In this document: positions 6,122 to 12,320 of the stretch, in pieces | Layout: each line of letters starts with the position of its first letter | Position numbering within the stretch: position 1 is the stretch's first letter | NCBI GenBank assembly: GCA_946549155.1 | Contig: CAMNQN010000091.1 | Span: 1-12,320, forward strand | Length of the DNA stretch: 12,320 bases | Origin: an uncultured Lachnospiraceae bacterium | GTDB lineage: Bacteria > Bacillota > Clostridia > Lachnospirales > Lachnospiraceae | Direction of reading: 5' to 3' | The notes under the pieces: model-generated | Told to the model about the DNA's origin: nothing | The model's input: only the letters and a program-made list of their open reading frames with translations | Database searches by the model: none | Made by a program: the position numbers and the translations under genes

Positions 6122-7591
6122 ATGAATGCAATTGTGATGGTATTTGTGGTGCTGTTTCCCATGGCGGCAGGGGTGCTGGTTCCGGTGCTTCCCTTTAAAA
6201 ACAGAACCCGGATGATGATTTATATTGAGGGGGCGGTGCTGTTTAATTCCGTTCTTGTGTTTGCGATGCTGCTGCATCAGCCCCGGGAAGCCTTTGTGCT
6301 GCTGAAATTTACCGGAAATCTGAGTATGAGCTTCCGGCTGGACGGGCTGGGCACGGTGTTTGCGGCCATTGTCAGTGTGCTGTGGCCTCTGGCGACGCTG
6401 TATGCCTTTGAATATATGAAACAGGAGGGGCATGAGAAGATATTTTTCATGTTTTATACCATTACCTACGGGGTGACGCTGGGCATTGCGCTGGCGGAGG
6501 ACCTGGTGACGATGTACTGCTTTTACGAGATGCTCAGCCTGGTGACGCTGCCGTTAATCATGCACACGCTGAGCCGGGAGGCGATTTTAGCCAGCCGGAC
6601 CTATCTGTACTATTCGATGGGCGGTGCGGCCTTTGCCTTTATCGGTGTGATTTTCATATTGATTTATGGAACCACGGCGGATTTTGTGCCGGGAGGCGTT
6701 CTGGACACGGCGCGGGTTGGCAGTCCGGGACTGCTGCTCCTGGTATACCTGCTCTGCTTTCTGGGATTTAGCGTCAAGGCGGCCCTGTGGCCCTTTTCCT
6801 CCTGGCTGCCTAAGGCGGGGGTGGCTCCCACACCGGTGACAGCGCTGCTTCATGCGGTGGCAGTGGTGAAGGCGGGGGCGTTTACCACGATGCGGGTTAC
6901 CTACTACAGCTTCGGGGCAGACTTTGTCCGGGGAACCTGGGTTCAGAGCGTCCTGCTGTGCCTGACGGTTTTCACCATTGTCTACGGCTGCAGCAGGGCA
7001 TTGAAGGAGACGCATCTGAAACGGCGGCTGGCCTGGTCCACGGTCAGCAACCTGTCTTACATTCTGTTTGGGGTGGCGCTGATGACGCCGCTGGGACTGC
7101 TGGGGGCGCTGTGCCATATGGTTTTCCATGCGGTGATGAAGATTTGCGCCTTCTTCTGTGCCGGGGCAGTGATACACCAGACGGGAAAGAATTATATTTA
7201 TGAGCTGGATGGAATAGGCTACCGGATGCCGAAGGTGTTCGCGGCCTTTACCGTTTCCGCCATGGCGCTGATGGGCGTGCCGGGGCTGTGCGGCTTTATC
7301 AGCAAATGGAAGCTGGTGCAGGCGGCGCTGGAGAGCGAAAATTCTCTGGCCTGCGTGGGGGTGGCGGCGCTGCTGATTTCCGCACTGCTGACGGCCATCT
7401 ATATGCTGTCTGTCTCTGTGCGGGCCTTTTTCCCCGGCGGGAATTTTGACCCCGCAGGGTTGGAGGGGGGGAAAGACCCGAACTGGATGATGCTTTTGCC
7501 TCTTGCGGTGTTTGTGGCTGTAATGATTGGTTTCGGACTGCACGCTCAGCCCCTTGTGCGGGCGCTGGAGAGCGTGGCTGCCGGAGTGTAG
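6122..7591 (+). CDS. Third ion-channel subunit (489 aa) with MrpA/NuoL-type TM7-TM8 signature
   Basis: A 489-residue membrane protein of the same family. Channel residues are E136 (CFYEMLSLVTLP), K219 (GFSVKAALWPFSSWLPKAG), K250 and H244 (PTPVTALLHAVAVVKAG, 236-252), K340 (FHAVMKICAFF) and K395 (CGFISKW). The PTPV-x-A-x-x-H-x-x-x-x-V-x-A-G pattern is typical of MrpA and NuoL, whereas its three sister subunits have the Ala/Ser-rich NuoM/MrpD/NuoN kind. The His found in PFHSWLP of other members is Ser here (S226), so the residue that connects TM7 onward differs. It lacks the C-terminal lateral extension of NuoL. It is the best candidate by motif for the MrpA antiporter core, though shorter than MrpA because MbhD and MbhE parts are encoded separately. 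Confidence 0.85.
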   Translation: MNAIVMVFVVLFPMAAGVLVPVLPFKNRTRMMIYIEGAVLFNSVLVFAMLLHQPREAFVLLKFTGNLSMSFRLDGLGTVFAAIVSVLWPLATLYAFEYMKQEGHEKIFFMFYTITYGVTLGIALAEDLVTMYCFYEMLSLVTLPLIMHTLSREAILASRTYLYYSMGGAAFAFIGVIFILIYGTTADFVPGGVLDTARVGSPGLLLLVYLLCFLGFSVKAALWPFSSWLPKAGVAPTPVTALLHAVAVVKAGAFTTMRVTYYSFGADFVRGTWVQSVLLCLTVFTIVYGCSRALKETHLKRRLAWSTVSNLSYILFGVALMTPLGLLGALCHMVFHAVMKICAFFCAGAVIHQTGKNYIYELDGIGYRMPKVFAAFTVSAMALMGVPGLCGFISKWKLVQAALESENSLACVGVAALLISALLTAIYMLSVSVRAFFPGGNFDPAGLEGGKDPNWMMLLPLAVFVAVMIGFGLHAQPLVRALESVAAGV

Positions 7592-7606
7592 GAAGGAGAG
7601 GATGAG

Positions 7607-9838
7607 ATGAAAGAATCGTGGATTTTGGCATTTCTGGTGCTGTATCCCTTTGCGGGGGGCCTCCTTTGCTGGCTGTCGGGCAGAAAAAAGGAAACGGTTC
7701 GGGATTATCTGGCGGACTTTGTGACGGTCAGCGAGTTTCTGGTGATGGCGGCGCTGGCAGTGCGCTGGGGAAGCGCGGCAGTGCAGAGTGCAGCCGGGGC
7801 AGCAGTGCAGGATGCGGCCGGGGCAGCGGCCCGGAGCGCGGCGGGATTATCCGAAAGCTTTGCGGAATGTTTTATTCCTCGGATCTGTGGCTTCGGTCTG
7901 TATTTTACCCTGGACGGCTTCCGGCTGATTTACGGTACGGTGGCGGCCCTGATGTGGATGATGGCCACGATCCTGTCCCGGGAATACTTTGCTCATCACA
8001 GGAACCGGAATCGGTTCTACCTGTTTTTGCTGCTGACCTTTGGCGCCACCATGGGGGTGTTCCTGTCGGCAGATTTGTATACCACCTTTATTTTCTTTGA
8101 GATCATGTCCTTTACCTCCTACGTGTGGGTGGCCCAGGAGGAGGATGACGCCTCTTTGCGTGCGGCGGAAACCTATCTGGGGGTGGCGGTGATCGGCGGC
8201 CTGGTGATGCTGATGGGCATTTTCCTGGTGTATCATGAGCTGGGCACGCTGCAGATCGCGGATCTTCTGGAGGCGGCGAAGAACTGTGAAAATAAGGGGC
8301 TGCTCTATGCGGCGGGCGGCTGCCTGCTGTTTGGCTTCGGGGCCAAGGCGGGGGCGTTCCCGCTGCATATCTGGCTGCCCAAGGCCCATCCGGTGGCTCC
8401 GGCTCCGGCCTCCGCGCTGTTGTCCGGTATCCTGACCAAAACCGGTATTTACGGTATTCTGGTTATCAGCTGCAGCCTGTTTTTGCATGATGGGGCCTGG
8501 GGAAAACTGATTTTGGCCATCGGCGTGCTGACCATGTTCGGCGGCGCGGTGCTGGCGGTGTTTTCCATCAATTTGAAGCGGACGCTGGCCTGTTCTTCCA
8601 TGTCCCAGATCGGATTTATTCTGGTGGGTGTGGGGATGCAGTGCCTGCTGGGGGAAGAAAACGCCCTGGCGGTACACGGGACGCTGCTGCATATGATCAA
8701 TCACTCGCTGATCAAGCTGGTGCTTTTCCTGGCGGCGGGGGTGATTTTCATGAATACGCATGCGTTGGATTTAAATAAAATCAGAGGGTACGGAAGAAAA
8801 AAGCCTCTGCTGCATTTGATTTTTCTCATCGGTGCGCTGACCATTGCCGGGGTGCCGGGACTGGGCGGCTATGTCAGCAAGACGCTGCTGCATGAGAGCA
8901 TTCTGGAGTATGGCGGCGGCTGGATCATAAAGGCTGTGGAGTATGTATTCCTGTTTAGCGGCGGGCTGACGGCGGCCTATATGACGAAGCTGTATGTGGC
9001 TGTTTTCGTGGAGAAAAATGAGGATCTATCCCTTCAGGAAGCCTATGATAGGAATACCCGGTATATGAATGGGGCCAGCACCTTTGCTCTGGCGGGAAGT
9101 GCGGTGCTTTTGCTGGTTTGGGGCCTGTTTCCCTACCGGATCATGGATCCTGTGGCCAGATTGGGACAGGGGCTGATGCACCTTGCGCAGCCGGGGGAGA
9201 CGGTGGCTTATTTCAGCCTGAAAAATCTGTCCGGGGCGGCGGTTTCCCTGATCATCGGCGGGCTGGTGTACTGCCTGGTGATCCGCGGGCTGCTGATGCG
9301 GCGAAACGCGCCAAAGACACAGGCAGGAAAGACCCCCCTGGGAGGCGGCCGTTATATCGATGCCTGGCCTGCCTGGCTGGATCTGGAGGAGCAAATTTAC
9401 CGCCCGCTGCTTTTAAAGGTGCTGCCTGCGCTTTGCGCGCTGCCCTTCCATGCTGCCGCCATGCTGCGGCCCATCTGGTTCCGGTATATTCCCTGGCTGG
9501 CCGGGGTATTTTGCCGGGGCCTGGATAGCCTGCTGGACAGTATCATTGTGGGGCTGAGGAAGACAGTCTACCGGGACAGCCGTCTGCCGCAGGAGCTGCG
9601 GGAGGGCAACGTGGTGACCCTGATGATCGGTACTCTCCTGAATGGATTCCAGCGGCTGGGAAATCATACCTGGAACCGGAAGCATCCGGGACAGAAGGAT
9701 TATGTGCACCTGTGCGCGCTGAAATATGATGGTTTGCGGGAGAGCAACACCATTATCGGCCGGAGTCTTTCCTTCGGATTGCTGCTGGCGGTGGCGGGGC
9801 TGCTGCTGACGCTGATCTATTTGATTATAAGCACATGA
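7607..9838 (+). CDS. Fourth, extended ion-channel subunit (743 aa) with a long C-terminal arm
   Basis: The largest subunit and last gene of the operon. The core, about residues 90-510, has E165 (FIFFEIMSFTSYVW), K247 (GFGAKAGAFPLHIWLPKAHP), K278 (GILTKTGIYG), K370 (INHSLIKLVLFL) and K425 (GGYVSKTLL), all expected for a working ion channel. Beyond the core lies a C-terminal region of about 230 residues: a helix near 545-563, an amphipathic stretch from about 583 (IDAWPAWLDLEEQIYRPLL) to 700, and a final membrane helix at 718-741. By analogy with the lateral helix and closing membrane helix of NuoL this could brace neighbouring subunits; that is inference. Residues 57-80 are three octapeptide repeats. 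AAGGAG at 7593-7598 lies 8 bases before the ATG. Confidence 0.85.
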   Translation: MKESWILAFLVLYPFAGGLLCWLSGRKKETVRDYLADFVTVSEFLVMAALAVRWGSAAVQSAAGAAVQDAAGAAARSAAGLSESFAECFIPRICGFGLYFTLDGFRLIYGTVAALMWMMATILSREYFAHHRNRNRFYLFLLLTFGATMGVFLSADLYTTFIFFEIMSFTSYVWVAQEEDDASLRAAETYLGVAVIGGLVMLMGIFLVYHELGTLQIADLLEAAKNCENKGLLYAAGGCLLFGFGAKAGAFPLHIWLPKAHPVAPAPASALLSGILTKTGIYGILVISCSLFLHDGAWGKLILAIGVLTMFGGAVLAVFSINLKRTLACSSMSQIGFILVGVGMQCLLGEENALAVHGTLLHMINHSLIKLVLFLAAGVIFMNTHALDLNKIRGYGRKKPLLHLIFLIGALTIAGVPGLGGYVSKTLLHESILEYGGGWIIKAVEYVFLFSGGLTAAYMTKLYVAVFVEKNEDLSLQEAYDRNTRYMNGASTFALAGSAVLLLVWGLFPYRIMDPVARLGQGLMHLAQPGETVAYFSLKNLSGAAVSLIIGGLVYCLVIRGLLMRRNAPKTQAGKTPLGGGRYIDAWPAWLDLEEQIYRPLLLKVLPALCALPFHAAAMLRPIWFRYIPWLAGVFCRGLDSLLDSIIVGLRKTVYRDSRLPQELREGNVVTLMIGTLLNGFQRLGNHTWNRKHPGQKDYVHLCALKYDGLRESNTIIGRSLSFGLLLAVAGLLLTLIYLIIST
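7775..7846 (+). repeat. Three tandem 24-bp units encoding Ala-rich octapeptides
   Basis: Three consecutive in-frame 24-bp units encode AAVQSAAG, AAVQDAAG and AAARSAAG (residues 57-80 of the 743-aa subunit). Units 1 and 2 match at 20 of 24 bases; units 2 and 3 match at 15 of 24. The segment lies between the second helix and the next conserved hairpin, so it probably extends a loop. It looks like a slippage-type expansion that has begun to diverge. Confidence 0.8.
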
Positions 9839-9854
9839 AAAGGCGGCCAATGTG

Positions 9855-9883
9855 TTGAAAATGTTTATGTAAAAAGATATACT
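9855..9883 (+). promoter_or_regulatory. Sigma-70-type promoter for hemB-hemL
   Basis: TTGAAA (9855-9860) and TATACT (9878-9883) are separated by exactly 17 bases, each one base or so from consensus. Transcription should start near 9890, leaving a leader of about 88 nt before hemB. The leader contains only a weak possible hairpin (CTTTC 9942-9946 with GAAAG 9956-9960) and no riboswitch I recognise. No convincing terminator is seen between 9839 and 9855, so read-through from the antiporter operon remains possible. Confidence 0.7.
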
Positions 9884-9977
9884 GTTAGAGGATAGAAAGA
9901 ATGTGTTTCGATTTATCCGCAAAACAGGAAAGGCAGTTTGTCTTTCATCATCATAGAAAGTAAGGCAGGGAAAAACA

Positions 9978-10961
9978 ATGGAAATGACAAAGAGACCCAG
10001 AAGACTGAGAGGCAAGGATACGCTGCGCCGGATGGTGCGGGAGACCAGAATGGACAAATCATCGTTGATTTATCCCATGTTTGTGGTGGAGGGAAAAGAC
10101 ATCCGGGAGGAAATCCCTTCCATGGAAGGACAATACCGTTACAGCATCGACCGTATGGATTATGAGCTGGAGCGTTTGCAGAAGGCGGGCGTAGACAAGG
10201 TGATGCTGTTTGGTATTCCGGCGGTGAAGGACGAGGTGGGCAGCGGCGCCTACGCGGAGAATGGAATCGTGCAGCGGGCGCTGCGGGAGGCCAGAGCCCA
10301 GTTCCCGGATTTATATCTGATTACAGATGTGTGCATGTGCGAGTACACCTCCCATGGACACTGCGGCGTGCTCTGCGATCATTATGTGGATAATGATAAA
10401 ACGCTGGAGCTTCTGGCCAGGACGGCGCTGTCCCATGTGGAGGCCGGCGCGGATATGGTGGCTCCCTCCGATATGATGGATGGCCGGGTGGCGGCGATTC
10501 GGCAAATCCTGGACAAAAACGGGTATGTGGAGACTCCCATCATGTCCTACGCGGTGAAATACGCCTCCTCCTTCTACGGACCCTTCCGGGACGCGGCGGG
10601 CAGCGCTCCGGCCTTCGGCGACCGCAAGAGCTACCAGATGGATTACCACAACCGGAGAGAGGGTATCAAGGAAGCACTGCTGGATGTGGAAGAGGGCGCG
10701 GACATTATTATGGTAAAACCGGCCATGTCCTACCTGGACGTGGTGAGAGAGGTGGCAGACCGTATTTCTCTTCCGGTGGCGGCCTACAGCGTCAGCGGGG
10801 AGTATGCCATGGTGAAAGCCGCCGCGAAGATGGGCTGGATTGATGAGGAGAAAATTATCTGTGAGATGGCCGCGAGTGCATACCGGGCGGGGACAGACAT
10901 TTATATTACTTATTTTGCAAAGGAACTGGCTGGATTTATGGATGAGGGGAGAATCGGATAA
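9978..10961 (+). CDS. hemB: Delta-aminolevulinic acid dehydratase (porphobilinogen synthase)
   Basis: A full-length 327-residue cytoplasmic enzyme. It joins two molecules of 5-aminolevulinate into porphobilinogen, the second common step of tetrapyrrole synthesis. The two Schiff-base lysines are visible: K194 (MSYAVKYASSFYGPFRD) and K247 (IIMVKPAMSYLD). The three zinc ligands of the Zn-dependent class are C119, C121 and C129 in DVCMCEYTSHGHCG, so this is a zinc enzyme and not the Asp-rich magnesium-only type. The ATG at 9978 is preceded by AGGCAGGG; a second ATG two codons later is possible but changes little. It has its own promoter and overlaps hemL by one base (TAATG), so the two are translationally coupled. 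In anaerobes the product commonly feeds siroheme and cobalamin. Confidence 0.97.
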   Translation: MEMTKRPRRLRGKDTLRRMVRETRMDKSSLIYPMFVVEGKDIREEIPSMEGQYRYSIDRMDYELERLQKAGVDKVMLFGIPAVKDEVGSGAYAENGIVQRALREARAQFPDLYLITDVCMCEYTSHGHCGVLCDHYVDNDKTLELLARTALSHVEAGADMVAPSDMMDGRVAAIRQILDKNGYVETPIMSYAVKYASSFYGPFRDAAGSAPAFGDRKSYQMDYHNRREGIKEALLDVEEGADIIMVKPAMSYLDVVREVADRISLPVAAYSVSGEYAMVKAAAKMGWIDEEKIICEMAASAYRAGTDIYITYFAKELAGFMDEGRIG

Positions 10962-12238
10962 TGACGAAATCAGAAGCACTTTATGAGCGGGCGGTAAAAT
11001 GTATTCCCGGAGGTGTAAACAGCCCGGTGCGGGCCTTTGGTTCTGTGGGGGAGACCCCCAGGTTTATCGAGAAAGCCAATGGGGCCTGGATTTACGACGC
11101 GGATGGAAACGCTTATCTGGATTTTATCGGTTCCTGGGGCCCCATGATTCTGGGACATAATCATCCGGAGGTCCTGGAGAGCGTGATGGAGGCGGTCAAA
11201 GGCGGCTTAAGCTTTGGCGCAGCCACAGAGCGGGAGGTGCTCATGGCGGAGCTGATCTGCGATATGGTGCCCTCCATTGGAATGGTCCGTATGGTGAATT
11301 CCGGCACAGAGGCGGTGATGAGCGCTATCCGCACGGCCAGGGGCTTTACCGGGAGAAATAAAATCGTAAAATTCACCGGCTGCTACCACGGCCATACAGA
11401 CGCCATGCTGGTGAAGGCCGGTTCCGGTGTGATGACCCAGGGGATTCCGGACAGCGCCGGCGTGCCGGCGGGATGTACCCAGGATACCTTATCTGCCGCC
11501 TATAATAACCTGAGCAGCGTGGAGGTACTGTTTGAGGAAAATAAAAATGAAATCGCCGCAGTGATCGTGGAGCCGGTGGCGGCCAATATGGGTGTGGTGC
11601 CTCCGGCCAAAGGCTTCCTGGAGGGACTGCGTAAGCTCTGTACCCGGGAGGGGGCACTGCTGATCTTTGACGAGGTGATCACCGGATTCCGGCTGGCCCC
11701 CGACGGAGCCCAGGGGTATTTCGGCATTCAGCCGGATCTGACGACTTTTGGAAAAATTATCGGCGGCGGTATGCCGGTGGGAGCCTACGGCGGCTCAAAG
11801 GAGATCATGTCCATGGTGGCGCCGGTGGGGCCGGTGTACCAGGCGGGAACGCTGAGCGGCAATCCGGTGGCCATGGCGGCGGGACTGGCGCAGCTTACGA
11901 TGCTGAAGGAAAATCCCCGGATCTATCAGGAGCTGAATGCTATGGGCGACTGGTTCTATTCGGAGATTGAGACGATTTTAAGGGAAGCGGGCGCACCCTG
12001 GCAGGTGAACCATACCGGCTCTCTGGGCTGTGTGTTCTTTACGGAGCAGCCGGTGGTGGACTATGCCTCCGCAAAGACTTCAGATGTGGGAAAATACCGG
12101 GATTACTTTAAATATATGCTGCACCACGGGATTTATCTGGCGCCGTCGCAGTTTGAGGCGATGTTTTTATCGGCGGCCCACAAGAAAGAGGAACTGGAGG
12201 AGATGCTGGACGTACTGCGGGGATACATGCACCGATAA
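10961..12238 (+). CDS. hemL: Glutamate-1-semialdehyde 2,1-aminomutase
   Basis: A complete 425-residue PLP-dependent aminomutase, the usual length for HemL. It converts glutamate-1-semialdehyde to 5-aminolevulinate in the C5 pathway, giving the substrate of HemB. The PLP lysine is K265 in TTFGKIIGGGMPVGAYGG; D237 in LLIFDEVITGFR would bind the pyridine nitrogen. The phosphate-binding NSGTEA (113-118), the YHGHTD motif (142-147) and the YQAGTLSGNP motif (293-302) are all present. AGGGGA at 10945-10950 precedes the ATG, which shares its A with the hemB stop. The preceding pathway enzyme, glutamyl-tRNA reductase, is not in this window. No terminator is seen in the 82 bases after the stop, which are mostly taken by the right repeat copy. 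Confidence 0.97.
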   Translation: MTKSEALYERAVKCIPGGVNSPVRAFGSVGETPRFIEKANGAWIYDADGNAYLDFIGSWGPMILGHNHPEVLESVMEAVKGGLSFGAATEREVLMAELICDMVPSIGMVRMVNSGTEAVMSAIRTARGFTGRNKIVKFTGCYHGHTDAMLVKAGSGVMTQGIPDSAGVPAGCTQDTLSAAYNNLSSVEVLFEENKNEIAAVIVEPVAANMGVVPPAKGFLEGLRKLCTREGALLIFDEVITGFRLAPDGAQGYFGIQPDLTTFGKIIGGGMPVGAYGGSKEIMSMVAPVGPVYQAGTLSGNPVAMAAGLAQLTMLKENPRIYQELNAMGDWFYSEIETILREAGAPWQVNHTGSLGCVFFTEQPVVDYASAKTSDVGKYRDYFKYMLHHGIYLAPSQFEAMFLSAAHKKEELEEMLDVLRGYMHR

Positions 12239-12243
12239 AGGCA

Positions 12244-12312
12244 TATTCGTGCTTTGTTAATTAAGAGGACGCAGGAAGGGAAAGCGCGGAGCCGCCCCTG
12301 TCATCTGAAAAA
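12244..12312 (+). repeat. Right copy of the outward-facing dispersed repeat (partial)
   Basis: It begins five bases after the hemL stop and aligns without gaps to the minus strand of 3-71. TATTCGTG (12244-12251), TTTGTTAA (12253-12260) and GGACGCAGGAAG (12267-12278) match, as does CATCTG followed by an A run (12302-12312). The variable middle (12279-12301) contains a small perfect palindrome, GCGGAGCCGC. The frame that continues from hemL past its stop is open to the window end but has no ribosome binding site, and the changes relative to the left copy are not synonymous. It is probably non-coding. The element is likely to continue beyond the window. Confidence 0.6.
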
Positions 12313-12320
12313 CTGCTTCG

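Noticed and set aside
5107..6162. A 351-codon minus-strand frame opposite the 533-aa subunit gene
   Set aside because: It has the same low-complexity Arg/His/Gln composition and no plausible start signal, and it lies opposite a conserved membrane-protein gene.
7847..8761. A 304-codon minus-strand frame opposite the 743-aa subunit gene
   Set aside because: It is a shadow of a conserved coding region with no recognisable protein features.
9941..9960. Small hairpin in the hemB leader (CTTTC with GAAAG)
   Set aside because: A five-pair AT-rich stem with a nine-base loop is too weak to call a regulatory structure or terminator.
12267..12304. Possible cobalamin riboswitch core
   Set aside because: Only a weak likeness to the GCC-x-CTGT-x-A part is seen; the upstream GGTG-type elements and spacing are missing in the visible sequence. 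Kept only as a low-weight possibility.
12245..12320. An open frame continuing past the hemL stop into the right repeat, also open in the left copy (both containing RTQE and later HL-x-N)
   Set aside because: There is no start codon with a ribosome site in either copy, and the differences between copies are mostly at first and second codon positions, unlike a protein-coding repeat.

Overview
The window is an ordinary-looking bacterial chromosome segment with dense, almost entirely plus-strand coding. It has moderate-to-high GC, strong AGGAGG-type ribosome binding sites, a Gram-positive style of tightly overlapping genes and a hemB-hemL pair. Together these suggest a Clostridia/Lachnospiraceae-like Firmicute, probably an anaerobe. 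The genus cannot be fixed from the sequence.

Positions 201-9838 hold a ten-gene operon for a membrane-bound Mrp-type monovalent cation/proton antiporter complex. A sigma-70-like promoter (TGGATA-N17-TATAAT, 114-142) sits just upstream. The gene order is E, F, G, an MbhD-like (DUF4040) protein, an MbhE-MnhB fusion, C, then four NuoL/M/N-like ion-channel subunits of 502, 533, 489 and 743 residues. The first eight functions follow the order of the antiporter module of archaeal membrane-bound hydrogenase (MbhA-H), not the A-to-G order of Bacillus Mrp. No hydrogenase, NuoH-like, iron-sulfur or other redox subunit is present. The MrpA protein of canonical Mrp is split here: its C-terminal MbhD and MbhE parts are separate, and its antiporter part is presumably supplied by one of the large subunits. 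All four large subunits keep the TM5 Glu, TM7 Lys, TM8 Lys and TM12 Lys of the proton-conducting family, so the complex could carry four ion channels. Canonical Mrp has two and complex I has three.

Positions 9839-9977 form a 139-nt intergenic gap with a strong promoter (TTGAAA-N17-TATACT). It drives a second transcription unit, hemB (9978-10961) and hemL (10961-12238), which overlap by one base. These encode two steps of the C5 tetrapyrrole pathway: glutamate-1-semialdehyde to 5-aminolevulinate, then to porphobilinogen. In anaerobes of this type the product may feed siroheme and cobalamin as much as heme.

The two extremities hold the least explained signal. The first ~71 bases, read on the minus strand, align without gaps to the last ~75 bases on the plus strand. 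The identity is 30/35 in the first block and 10/11 in a second block at the same spacing. These are two copies of one non-coding-looking element, arranged as an inverted pair pointing outward, and both run off the window. They look like members of a dispersed repeat or structured-RNA family.
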